Assembly: GCA_947652605.1 (NCBI GenBank)
Contig: OX393576.1
Coordinates: 11,930,575 to 11,994,574 of the forward strand
Source: Elmis aenea
Lineage: Eukaryota > Arthropoda > Insecta > Coleoptera > Elmidae
Reading direction: 5' to 3'
Length of the DNA stretch: 64,000 nt
Part shown: in pieces, positions 1-9,998 of the stretch
Layout of the letters: every line of letters starts with the position of its first letter
Numbering within the stretch: the first letter of the stretch is position 1
Translations under genes and position numbers: made by a program
Notes under the pieces: model-generated
The model's database searches: none
What the model was told of the DNA's origin: nothing
Seen by the model: only the letters and a program-made list of their open reading frames with translations

Positions 1-768
1 ACTTTGATACATTTTTGACTTTTTTTGGTAGCGCAAAGGCTTCAGTGTCATCATAGTGTTTAAAAAACAATATCTAATTCTAGGATTGCGTATAATATTA
101 GTTTATCAATACTGTCTCTAAGATCACAAAATAAAACCCGTACACACTGAACTATTTTAAAGTATTTAATTATCACTTTTCATTAAGTTATTAATCTTGC
201 CCCGCTAATTAGGGTGTTAATACAATAGAATTTAAATTCAAAAGGCAGGCATAACTATTTAAAGAATTATATCACTCTGTTATTTAATACGTTTGTTTTC
301 TTTCAGAGATTATATTAAACATATTTTAGTTAAATATTAATTTATGTACAATATTTAATACGTACTATTGGTTCTTCATGCTGGAAGAGTGTAAACGTGC
401 CGACGCGTTTTATTTTTTTTTTAACGCGTGTATTATTGATTCATTTTCGTTTCTTATACATCGTCCTACAAGCAACAAGTACTAATCGACAAAAACGTAT
501 GGAAGAAACATTGTAATCTCGCAGGACAGAAGCGAAAGCAAACAACTTCGTACTTTTTTGTAATTACCGCAGCGCTAATTAAAACAAATCTTAGAGCTAA
601 TTTGCAGTAGACACAATTTAAACTCTTCCTATTTTAAGTTACTCACAGGTAGTATTTAATATTTTTTTGATAATGTTATTATACAGATAAGGTACTGTAT
701 TTTAAATTCTAATTTATGCGATATGGAGTATATTTAGATATAGCGATTTTTTTGGTCGTTTTAAAACA
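1..768. other. AT-rich flank downstream of the KCTD-like gene, no gene seen
   Basis: AT-rich DNA with only short chance reading frames. It lies 3' of the minus-strand KCTD-like gene and may hold its 3' UTR, but no convincing AATAAA signal was placed close to the stop. No repeat or transposon end was recognised. Confidence 0.5.
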
Positions 769-1470
769 CTACTCTCGCACAAACACAAACTCGTTATAAT
801 GGTTCCAGCGGTTTTCTTCGGCATCGACTCCTGGTTTAAGCTCGTTGGCGCTTCCTGCTGTCCCTGAGCCACAGCTACCCACAAGTTTAAAACCTTGCTC
901 GACCAGCATTTCAAACGCCTGCTCCAGGAACGAATGTTTGAGGAAAAACCGCGATGTGTAGCGTTCGGTTTGTCCGTGATCCGGATCACGACTTTCGTTT
1001 AAAGTTTCACCGAAAACATCGCGACAGAGCGTCACTCGTCCGCATACCAAGATGCGGGAAAGCTTCCGGAACTTAACGTCCGCCAGACCGTCCTTACCGA
1101 ACTGAAAGCTGCCTCGGTATCCGACGGTGATAACGCCAGGCGGTCTCGTTTTTGAGCCTTCCGTCACAGCTTCCACTAACCCCGGCAGATGATACTTTTC
1201 TGCTTCCTTTTTGAGCCTCTCCCGTTCACGAAAACATTCTGGTAGCACCAAACCTCCGTCGCGAAGGTAATCTAACACGTACCGGAAGAGCACACCATCT
1301 CGGTCTAGAAAATAGCGGCCTTTCGTGTCTTTTGCAATGGATTCGCTGCCCGTGAAATAAGCCGATAATAACGAGGTCGGTTGGCTTGTAAGAGTTTCCA
1401 GTGAGGTGGTGTAGTACACGCCGCCGATGTTAAGTTCGACGACGGCGGGGAACGCGGCTCCGCCCGACAT
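769..1470 (-). CDS. BTB/POZ protein of the KCTD8/12/16 family
   Basis: The single uninterrupted frame has an N-terminal BTB/T1 domain. It begins VVELNIGGVYYTT and runs through FLDRDGVLFRYVLDYLRD and FRERERLKKEAEKYHLPGL (about residues 7-100 from this start). The C-terminal H1 domain follows, from ITVGYRGSFQFGKDG through FGETLNESRDPD and RYTSRFFLKHSFLEQAFEML to the end NEFVFVRE. This order and these motifs are those of vertebrate KCTD8/12/16, which bind the GABA-B receptor tail and G-beta-gamma. The start at 1470 is preferred because the BTB domain begins a few residues later; an in-frame ATG at 1533 would add 21 low-complexity residues. The variable linker seen in KCTD12 is short here. The body is locally GC-rich against AT-rich surroundings, which fits a conserved host gene. 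A 5' UTR intron (acceptor-like CACGCAG near 1480) cannot be excluded. The neuronal role in insects is inferred from family. Confidence 0.9.
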   Translation of the reverse strand: MSGGAAFPAVVELNIGGVYYTTSLETLTSQPTSLLSAYFTGSESIAKDTKGRYFLDRDGVLFRYVLDYLRDGGLVLPECFRERERLKKEAEKYHLPGLVEAVTEGSKTRPPGVITVGYRGSFQFGKDGLADVKFRKLSRILVCGRVTLCRDVFGETLNESRDPDHGQTERYTSRFFLKHSFLEQAFEMLVEQGFKLVGSCGSGTAGSANELKPGVDAEENRWNHYNEFVFVRE

Positions 1471-1533
1471 ATCTGCCAGCCTGCGTGGGCCACACTGGAG
1501 CCCCAGACTTAGCCGAGCACTCCCCGCCCCCAC

Positions 1534-2299
1534 TTATCATGCCCTACTCTCTTACACCCCTTTGGTTCATTATGCCGCGTATTAGTTTCTCTATATTAAA
1601 TCATATTTACCATCTGGCCTGTCTTTATCAGATTACTAACGACATGCATTTCTTCATCACTCTTGGAGAAATTACATCTGATCATCTTAGTCACGCGTAT
1701 TTTGTGATCAATACGTCTCCCTAGTAGCAGGCAATCCTCCGCGCGCGCAGCTGCCACCAAAATGCACTATAAATAACCTGTAACGCATTCCTACTAGCTC
1801 TGTTGCTTCGTTATTTTACTCTGTATTGCTAAAACTTCATCATTTTACACACCAATTCTATCATTTAAAAAAAACTTTTCTAAAAGCAACATACATTAAG
1901 AACCTATATAAAACTAACAGCAATTATGTAAGGATCCACAACAGTAGTTCTGAGAAATTTGAAACAACTGTAGGAGCACTGTAGGGGCATATTAAGTCCA
2001 AGCTTTTTGTAATCTTTGTGGATTAAGGAGCTCAAAGAAAATGCAAAGAAAACCTAGAGAGGATATTTACCGATATGCAAACGATTTGATACTCTACCCA
2101 AAAACCAAAGAGGCTAATGGTATAATCTAGATGTATTCGATAAAATACAATAAGATCTTTAGTGTAATAGGCAATGGTTATAGCTAAAAATCATTCATTT
2201 CAGTTATGTTAGAGCAAGAAAGGATAGAGCTTGTAGCAATTTTCAAATATTAACGACCAATAATTGCAGAAGTTAACAAACTTAAAGAAGATCTAAATC
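1534..2299. other. Intergenic, 5' of the KCTD-like gene
   Basis: Probably contains the promoter of the minus-strand KCTD-like gene, since GC content drops sharply just above 1540. No TATA box or initiator could be assigned with confidence. No gene seen. Confidence 0.35.
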
Positions 2300-2307
2300 G
2301 TGTCCGG

Positions 2308-2440
2308 AACATTCTTCGCCAACAATTCTTCGCCCACAATTCTTCGCCCACAATTCTTCGCCTCCACAATTCTTCGCCTCCACAATTGTTCGCCCACAAT
2401 TCTTCGCCTACACAATTCTTCACCGCCACAATTTTTCGCC
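2308..2440. repeat. Left-arm tandem array of FB1
   Basis: About nine head-to-tail units of 14-16 bp with core CAATTCTTCGCC, varying by one or two inserted bases (CCAC, CTCCAC, CTACAC). Confidence 0.85.
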
Positions 2441-2519
2441 GCATACAAGCATATCACAAATTTTGTTTGTAAATGTGATTGTTTTTATTTATAACGTAAT
2501 TTTTATAGGTTATTTTACA

Positions 2520-2534
2520 TTAGGTTAGGTTAGG
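2520..2534 (+). repeat. Interstitial (TTAGG)3 inside FB1
   Basis: Three exact TTAGG units, the ancestral insect telomeric repeat, sit just inside the left arm of FB1 and are followed by further TAGGT/CAGGTTAGGT variants. Three units is short enough to be chance or internal to the element. Confidence 0.5.
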
Positions 2535-2989
2535 TCCGGTCAGGTTAGGTTTACACCTTCAGATCCTGTGCACATTATAATGTACACTGGTTTACTACTT
2601 CAATATTAGACTTAAAATATTAAAACTGTGACTGCAACCATGTATAAAATGTGCTTTGAGCATATTCTTTTAAGAAAAGTAGTATACTATCTGCATCTAT
2701 TAGATTTTATTCGAAGCATATGATATTTCGGTTGTGCATCGAATGGTAGTTTTTGCTTTTGAATTAAAAAAATGGGTCTGAAGGGGTTAATTTAATTTTT
2801 ATTCATACTATAATAACATAAACAAGATTAAAAATCACAATATACACTATTTATGTAGCAATTTTTAAACATACTATTAAAAGAAGAAGTATTAATATAC
2901 AAGAAACAACTTTAGGCTAATGTAGAATACTCTGTAAAAATTACGTTATAAATAAAAACAATCACATTTACAAACAAAATTTGCGATAT

Positions 2990-3190
2990 GCTTGTATGCG
3001 GCGAAAAATTGTGGCGGCGAATAATTGTGGTGGCGAAGAATTGTGTAGGTGAAGAAATTTGGGCGAAGAATTGTGGATGCGAAGAATTGTGGGCGAAGAA
3101 TTGTGGGCGAAGAATTGTGGGCGAAGAATTGTGGGCGAAGAATTGTGGGCTAAGAATTGTGGGCGAAGAATTGTGGGTGAAGAATGTTCG
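2990..3190. repeat. Right-arm tandem array of FB1
   Basis: At least ten units with core GGCGAAGAATTGTG, the reverse complement of the left-arm unit. Several adjacent units are identical (about 3075-3145), which suggests recent expansion. Confidence 0.85.
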
Positions 3191-3197
3191 TAGACCC

Positions 3198-4384
3198 GTA
3201 ATGTTCTACCTTCTCCTGGTACTATTTTAAGAACTAAAGGATCGTCTCTTTTGTATTAGATCTACCAGTTTTACTTCAAAAGCTGCTTAATATCATAAAT
3301 CGCAATTTAAAACAACATAAAAAGCAATTATAATAATAGAAACGATTATCGAATATTGATCAATGGACTGTAATTTAACGATCAGGTTGAGAATAGGTAA
3401 GTAACAATTATTCTATTGTTAGAATGTTGCACGCACCTCTTGTTTAATTGCAACTGCATGTACAAATTAGGTCAGTAGGTGCATAAAACGGAACATAATC
3501 TACCGGAAATGGGTAAACATCAATATCTCGTAATAGCTGGTTAAACACGAGGCGTTATAATCGCTGTAAGCACTCGACTGCCATTTAATAAGTGGACAAC
3601 ATAGCGTGACAGCTCAGCAATCACTCCTAATAGAAAAATGTTGGTGACTTATTAAATTACAGTTTGTCCAACAATAGCCAACACGCCAGCTTTAAAACAT
3701 AAAAGAAACAAAAGAAGATGAATTTATGGAAAACTTCTAGGAACTTCATGGAAAGTTTGATTTAAAAAAATTAAATTTGTTGCTGCAAAGATTATCTTGA
3801 CTTGACTTTGAAATAACATTTTTATAAAATGAATTACTTAAATAAATAGAATATTCATTAATTAAGCGATATTAATTCATTTTTTTTTAACATTTCATTT
3901 GCAAATTACTTGTCCTAGAATTGTGTCCGAAAACAATTGCAGCAAATTGCTGGTTGAATATTATTTTCGTCCATTTACAAAAGCCACGTTCCCACAGTTT
4001 GTTTCCATAAATCAAGTAAAATCCGAATTACTTGGAAACCCTCTCAGTTCTAACTAAATCCCAGGTGATTTCCACCTGTTTCTAAAACTAAAGATGTAGC
4101 TTCGGAATTCGCGTTATCCCGAAATCAATGCAGCTGTTAAAATTCTCAATAGCTGATTAGACGAGCTACTAAATTTATTCTTGCAACGTCGAATCAAGAT
4201 GTATTTTAGTTAAAATATATGAAAAATAAAAAGCAGCAATTTACTCTTACTGTGATCAAAATTGTCCTTTCAAATTTGATTCTAATAAGCGGTGATTTTA
4301 TTAAACAAAAATAGACTACTTATAGTTTTCCAAACTGCATTAACTAACTTTAAATTCGTACATAAATGGTAAACTATTTGTTTC
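3198..4384. other. Intergenic, nothing recognised
   Basis: AT-rich; no coding frame, repeat pair or transposon end recognised. Confidence 0.4.
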
Positions 4385-4530
4385 CTTGTTTTAGATTTGT
4401 TCTTCAGGGTTTTGCGGATGTTGTCCATGTTAAAATCTTGGTTTTCGCTTTTCGGATGTTCGTTATCGGCGTCTTCTTTGTTTAAATCTTTTTGACGTTT
4501 CGACCATTCTGTCTTGGTCTATTTTTAAAA
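4385..4530 (-). mobile_element. Dispersed repeat remnant, possibly Penelope-like terminal region
   Basis: On the minus strand the motif ACCAAGACAGAATGGTCGAAAC is followed by GTC, then GAAGACGCCG and AAGATTTTAACATGG. The same order occurs at 52427-52545, so this is a dispersed family. GGTCGAAACGTC next to a short ACC/GGT stem resembles the stem II and GAAAC part of hammerhead ribozymes found in Penelope-like element termini. The upstream CTGANGA half is not visible here. Assignment is tentative. Confidence 0.35.
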
Positions 4531-5939
4531 ATATGATCGAGCATTTTCTTCATTTGTCAAATTTGCGTTTTCAACCAATCACTAATCTTAAATCTGCTAG
4601 AGAAGCATTATTACACGGTAATAATTTTACATTCCCCTATCAGATGTTGATCCTTCTGTTCAATTTGCATTTTCGACCAATAACAAACTTAGATTTCCCA
4701 GAAACGACCAATAAACGTAATCATAACCTGATAATATCCTTTTCGCAATTAACAGATTTTCATTCGTTTATTGGTCGTTTCTTAGAAATTGGAGTTTGCG
4801 ATTGGTCGAAAATGTAAATTCGGAGAGGGAATTAAATATTTTACTTGATAATTTTTTGACGAATTTCGGCGACCAGTAGCGTTACTTTAATATAGATTAA
4901 ACCACACCCCCGACGCACCACCCTGACAGTACTCGTAAAATTTGACATAACATACATTTAATTTGACAGGTAGGTTAGGTAAAGGAAATTTTCTAACAAA
5001 ATATTGATTGCAAATAATCTATAATTTTTGACAAATCTTCACTCCTGCAAGCTGAATCAGAAAAACCACTCGTGTACTTCGTACACTCGTGTTGTTTCAG
5101 CTCAACTTGCATTCAGGCATATTTACCAAACATTTTCGATAATTTTCAATGCCATTGTTATATTACTTTTGAAAATTTAAGATGTCTCATTTAAAGAAGA
5201 CGCGGTTGCCAGCCGAAAACCAAGATTTCAACCTTTGGTTTTGTATTAAGTTGTTTGTATTCCCTCAGTTGCGTGCTAATATTTCTTTTGGTATTTCCTG
5301 CGTTGCTTTTATTACAGCAGTTATAAATAATGAGAGAAGTTTTACGACTGATAAAGTGACAAGGCTTTGAGAAACTGCTGTCCGTTCTTGTCTGACATTG
5401 AAAATAATAAAAGAAATCGCATAAAAGTAGATTATTTGAATTGAAACACATTTGCGTGTGTAAATAATTCCATTAATCAATAAACGTTCTCGAACAAAAA
5501 ATTGTGTTTGAAAATAATTTGAGCTTGCTAGACTGTATTATTGTCTAAAACGTGGCTTGTGCTTTTTTTTTAAGTAATTGTTGATCATAATTTAATTCCA
5601 GATTTAATCTCCGATATCACATTAAGCCCAGAATAATTAATTCTCCTTCAAAACATGTTAAAATTACTTCATCACAACTTTGGAAACCATTCTGTTACAG
5701 CAATGAAGTTCTATGTCTAAACTGTACAAACTTCAGTTTAATAAATGTTTAAATTATGTAACTGAATCGTTTTAAGTACAAATATATGCAAGTTTAATAA
5801 AAAGATCATTGTATGTTCCATTATTAGCAAGCTTGAAGAAAAGCCAATATTAGTTGTCAACAAAAACAAAATTAATAACGATTATAAAAAATTGGTAAAG
5901 GTTTTCTTCTAAAAGCGATTCCTCAAAGAATTAAGATTA
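4531..5939. other. Intergenic, nothing recognised
   Basis: Short frames (for example 4533-4817 and 5182-5370) have no recognisable domains. No transposon ends identified. Confidence 0.4.
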
Positions 5940-5941
5940 TA

Positions 5942-7129
5942 CAGTCTGTTCTACAAAATGGGCCCAAGACTATGGCGACTTCAATTGCGATTTAACCATC
6001 AGCAAACCATAAACAGGAATGAAGGTGTTTAAAACAGAATGTTTTTTCGCTAAGTTGTAACTATACTGTCCCATTTAATAATATACAGGGTGTTTCTTAA
6101 ATATTGCGGAAAAATCAGGTTGCTTAACGAAAATTAAGGGGGGTCTTTCATTTTTTTTCCTTAGACGTCTCCTTTCGGAGTTACACCCCCCCTAAAGGGG
6201 AGCGATAAAATTAGGTTTTTATATTATTTCTTAAATTTTGATAAATGTAAGAGAATGATATTTGGTAGATGTTTTGTACTTATTAAAAGGTTTCCCATAG
6301 TAATATTTCCAATCATCTTCCACCCTCACAGGGGGCTGAAAAGTACGACCCCTGTTGGCTTTTTTATCAGATTTTTTTGGTAGGCTGATATTTTGCAATT
6401 AAACACAAAAAAAATTGAATTTTTAATTTATTTAGAAACTTTTTTTATTCTTTAGTTTTTCTCGTATTTTTGAGTAAAAAATAAAATAAGTAAACATGAA
6501 CCATCAAATATTCCAATATAAAACGATTCATTTTTGTGGTTACCATAATTTGTTCATATTAAGTAGAAGTGACGGGTGTAATTCATTTCGACGTTTACTC
6601 TAAGACGCCTGTCAATTCTAACCAATAAGATCATAAACAAACCATGGCAACCACCAAAATGATTCGTTTAATATTAGAATATTTGATGGTTCATGTTTCC
6701 TCATTTTATTTTTTACTCAAAAACTGTAGGTTTTACAAGAAAAACTAAAGAATAAAATAAGTTTCCAAATAAACTAAAATTTTAAAAAATATTTTTTTAT
6801 TGCAAAATTTCAACCCACCAAAAAGTTCTGATAAAAAAACAATAGGGGTCGCACTTTTCAGCCCCCTGTGAAAGTCTGAGATGATTGACAGTATAGTTAC
6901 AACTTAGCGAAAAAACATTCTGTTTTAAACACCAAAAAAAGTGTACCAACCAATTAAAAAAATAATAAAATCGATGACGTCACAACAAATAAATGAAGGT
7001 GTTTAAAAGAGATTTTTTTTCGCTAAGTTGTAGCTAAGACTGTCCCATTTAATAATATAGATGGTTTGCTGATGGTTAAATCACAATTGAAGTCGTTATA
7101 ATCTTAGGCCCATTTGGTAGAACAGACTG
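5942..7129. mobile_element. Tc1/mariner-type non-autonomous element with composite interior
   Basis: Inverted ends of about 70 bp begin CAGTCTGTTCTAC and continue AAATGGGCC, ending near CATCAGCAAACCAT. Both sides are flanked by TA (5940-5941 and 7130-7131), the Tc1/mariner target. Inside, a block containing TTTTTTCGCTAAGTTGTA occurs three times (about 6020-6085 plus, 6893-6940 minus, 6993-7060 plus). No transposase frame remains. Confidence 0.8.
6087..6890. mobile_element. Partial MITE nested in the element above
   Basis: Begins CAGGGTGTTTCTTAAATATT after a TA. It shares its first 250 bp or so with the complete MITE at 57578-58091, including the CCTTTCGGAGTTACACCC segment. The distal end is missing. 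The segment around GGGGCTGAAAAGT is instead found inverted at about 6840-6875, and an inner inverted repeat (AAACATGAACCATCAAATATT, 6493 and about 6680) forms a further hairpin. Confidence 0.6.
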
Positions 7130-7131
7130 TA

Positions 7132-7930
7132 TGTTTATTTCTTTCAAAAGCCGTAATATTTTTTGATTTCTAAGTTCAAAATGTTGATCAAGTGGTTTGA
7201 TTTACATTTTCTTTGATATTTACATGAATGCGAAGTCAATAATTCTTATTTTATTAGCTTAATAAAAATCAATGCTTGCGTATTATAACAGTTTTTCAAC
7301 TAATTTCCTTCTTAAGTAACCGAAACTATAGTTTTTCTTTTTGTAATAGACGTGTCCGCTTAAGAACACTAATCACAATCCCTGAATTCCGTTGTTAAAA
7401 CTACCAAGTCATCCACTGATATTTAAATTAATTATGCTTGAAACAACTTTTTGGTAAATTATAACCAATTCTCCTGCAACAAATACTTTTCATTAGCAGG
7501 ACGATTGGTTCAAAATCCATTACAGTCTATTACGATCACAGCGAGTGACTTTGTCAAAGTGACATCTTTTCAGAAGTGAATTGGACACCAAGATCCTATT
7601 ATATGGACCAGCCAGGTCACTGGATGTGAACTTTTAACCTTTGGGCCATAGCCAGTATCTTGTAGGCAAGATAAATCGAGAATCGGAAACCATGAAAGTG
7701 CACAGATATATAAAATTGCTTACTACGGTCCTCATGTAGCAAATATATTTAAATAATTCACAATACAAGAATGGGACAAAAAGTTTCCGGTAGGGGCAGG
7801 AAATATTGCGTGAAAAATAAATTCATTTTTCAATTCCTGGCTCAATACATTTATACAAGAGCCTACTAAAAATCTGATAACACTCAGAAAGAACTAAATA
7901 CGATTTTCACTAGGAGCTGTAGCTGTCAAA
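7132..7930. other. Intergenic, nothing recognised
   Basis: No coding frame or transposon end recognised before the RT fragment that follows. Confidence 0.4.
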
Positions 7931-7934
7931 ATGT

Positions 7935-8150
7935 CATGGTATGGGTTTGCCCATAGGAAATTATCGGCTATTCACACTTCCTTTTGCCGATGATCAAATA
8001 ATATTAGTCGAAAACAAAGATGATATTGGTTATACGCTCAAAAAACTAAACGATGAATACAACAAACAAATGGATACTGACGATAAATACACTTAAAACA
8101 GAATAGATCGTTGTAGATGGGCCTAGTCAACCAAAAATTTTAGTCCAACT
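7935..8150 (+). pseudogene. LINE reverse transcriptase fragment (FADD box)
   Basis: One frame reads GLPIGNYRLFTLPFADDQII and then a region like the post-catalytic part of LINE RTs (LKKLNDEYNKQMDTDDKYT) before a stop. FADD is the catalytic motif of the RT palm. Flanking RT blocks are too decayed to follow. The fragment is cut at 8150 by the target duplication of foldback FB3 and the adjacent mariner. Confidence 0.65.
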
Positions 8151-8711
8151 CTCATATACGGGTCTAGGAAGATTCACCGAAAACCAATTCACCGAAAGCA
8201 ATTCACCGAAAGCAATTCACCGAATATCAATTCACCGAATAAGCAATTCACCGAATAAGCAATTCACCGAATCATCAAAAAATAAATGGATATAAATTAC
8301 ATAAAATATGTTAATTAAAGATCAGAAAGTAATATATATATTGTGACTGACCATCCTATTTTGTACATTGGTTGCAATTTTTGGGGTTAAGTACTTATTA
8401 CTCATATTTTTATTGTTTTTAATTATGGCTTCATATGGTGGTTGGACCCTCAAACGTTGTTTTAAGTATTTATATCCAAAGGTCTAGAGCAATTAAAAAA
8501 AAGTGTAACCAATGTACAGAATAGGATGGTCAGTCAAAATATATATTACTTTCTGATCTTTAATTAACATATTTCATGTAATTTATATCCATTTATTTTT
8601 CGATGATTTGGTGAATTGCTTATTCGGTGAATTGATATTCGGTGAATTGCTTTCGGTGAATTGCTTTCGGTGAATTGGTTTTCGGTGAATCTTCCGGATA
8701 CCCTCATATAC
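8151..8711. repeat. Target-site duplication CTCATATAC around FB3
   Basis: CTCATATAC occurs at 8151-8159 and again at 8703-8711, immediately outside the foldback element. Because the element ends in C, the duplication can be read as 8 bp (TCATATAC) or 9 bp. Confidence 0.85.
8160..8703. mobile_element. Foldback element FB3
   Basis: About 543 bp. Outer arms are tandem arrays of about 14 bp, core CAATTCACCGAAAG (8172-8272), and the complement (8600-8692). Inner paired segments include GATCAGAAAGTAATATATAT and its complement. Ends are GGGTCTAGGAAGATTCACC and, read inward, GGTATCCGGAAGATTCACC. No coding sequence. Terminal motif and unit period match FB1 and FB2. Confidence 0.85.
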
Positions 8712-9996
8712 AGCGTCATTCAAAAAGTCAGCAAAAAATTTAAAAAAAAATATTTTTGATTTCTCAAAAAAAATTGATTTCTTATTAAAAGTTGGTGAAT
8801 AATCAAAAACTAATTTTTAGATGAAAAAAAAATTGATAAAAAGTCATATAGGACACTAGATTTTAGCGAGTTTTGAAATATTCGCAAGCCAAAAGTGCCC
8901 TTATTTCAAGAGACAACAGGTTTTTAAAGGAAAAAGTTATTTAGAAGTTTAGAACCCAAAAATAAGGCTAAATTTAAATGCTGATAAATTAACTTTAGTT
9001 GAAAAAGCTGAACTTGTATTAACTTGTGGTGACTATTACAAAACATCTAGAGAATCTGCATTAATTTTTAATGAAAGACATCCCGACAAAACTGTGTCAT
9101 CTAGTACAGTTGCAAGATTATTGATACAGTTTAAGGAGACTGGATCATTGGAAAACCAATACAAAAAGAAACAAACCAAATGGGTTATTAATAAAGATAA
9201 TTCTTTAAATGTATAACAAACAGTAATAGAAAAACCAAAAGCATCTATTAAAACTGTAGCGATGAACAACAATTTATCTTTATCCTCAGTTCAAAGAATT
9301 TTAAAACACAACAAATACCATCCTTATAAACCAAAATTCACAAACAAACTTCAAGACCGCGATTATGATTTACGATTTGAATTTTGTTGTTGGGTTCAAG
9401 GAAATATGGAGAATTTAATAACCGATTTTTAAAACATATTTTATTCTCTGATGAAGCAACATTTTACATGAATTTTCTTATAAAATGTTTTTGTATTTCT
9501 TAAAATTACACTTTTACACTTGCGAATATTTTTAAAATCGCTAAAATCTAGTGTTCTATTAGTTCTATTACTTTTTATCGAACTTTTTTTCATCTTAAAA
9601 TTAGTTTTAGATCATGCACCAACTTTTATCACAAATAAAATTTTCTGAGAATCAATAATACATTTTTTTTCCATTTGTTGCAGACTTTTTGAATGTTAAA
9701 CTTTCTTAAAAAATTAAAATTAGAATTTGATTGTCAACATTAAAATGTAGCCATCTGTTTGGATTCTAAATAACTTTTTCCAATAACTTTTTTTTGTATC
9801 TCTTAAAATAAGGACACTACTCTTAAGAATATTTCAAAAATCGCTAAAATCTAGTGTCCTTTGCCTTTTTATCGAACTTTTTTTCATCTTAAAAAAAGTT
9901 TTAGACCATTCACCAATCTTTATCAAGAATAAAATTTTTTGGGAAATCAATAATAAAAATTTTGTCCCTTTTTTGCAGTCTTTTTGAATGACGCTG
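8711..9996. mobile_element. Mariner-type transposon, decayed
   Basis: Inverted ends CAGCGTCATTCAAAAAG, flanked by TA at 8709-8710 and 9997-9998. The inverted similarity extends inward about 190 bp (the block containing TCTAGTGTCC and CATCTTAAAA). A second, direct copy of the right end block occurs at about 9530-9705, ending GCAGACTTTTTGAATG. Carries the transposase remnant at 8990-9480. Confidence 0.8.
8990..9480 (+). pseudogene. Mariner-family transposase remnant with DUF4817-like N-terminus
   Basis: The plus frame reads KAELVLTCGDYYKTSRESAL and FNERHPDKTVSSSTVARLL, the helix-turn-helix opening of IS630/Tc1/mariner-superfamily transposases of the DUF4817 type. The frame is broken by a stop at about 9216 and by a frameshift near 9425. 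It then gives SDEATFYMN, which contains the first catalytic Asp. The remaining catalytic domain is deleted, so the element cannot be autonomous. Confidence 0.75.
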
Positions 9997-9998
9997 TA

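Larger units (their letters stand above)
2300..3197. mobile_element. Foldback element FB1
   Basis: An 898-bp inverted-repeat element without coding capacity. Each outer arm is a tandem array of about 14-bp units, core ACAATTCTTCGCCC on the left (2308-2440) and its complement on the right (2995-3185). Each array is followed inward by a unique segment that also pairs (GCATACAAGCATATC and a stretch around ATAACGTAATTTTTA). Termini are GTGTCCGGAACATTC on the left and, read inward, GGGTCTACGAACATTC on the right. No matching target duplication was found. A second copy (FB2) is at 33226-34434. Confidence 0.85.

Noticed and set aside
2308..2440. Tandem 14-bp array as a coding repeat protein
   Set aside because: The frames (FFANNSSPTIL type) exist only because the unit lacks stops; the inverted partner array and absence of other coding signals show a foldback arm.
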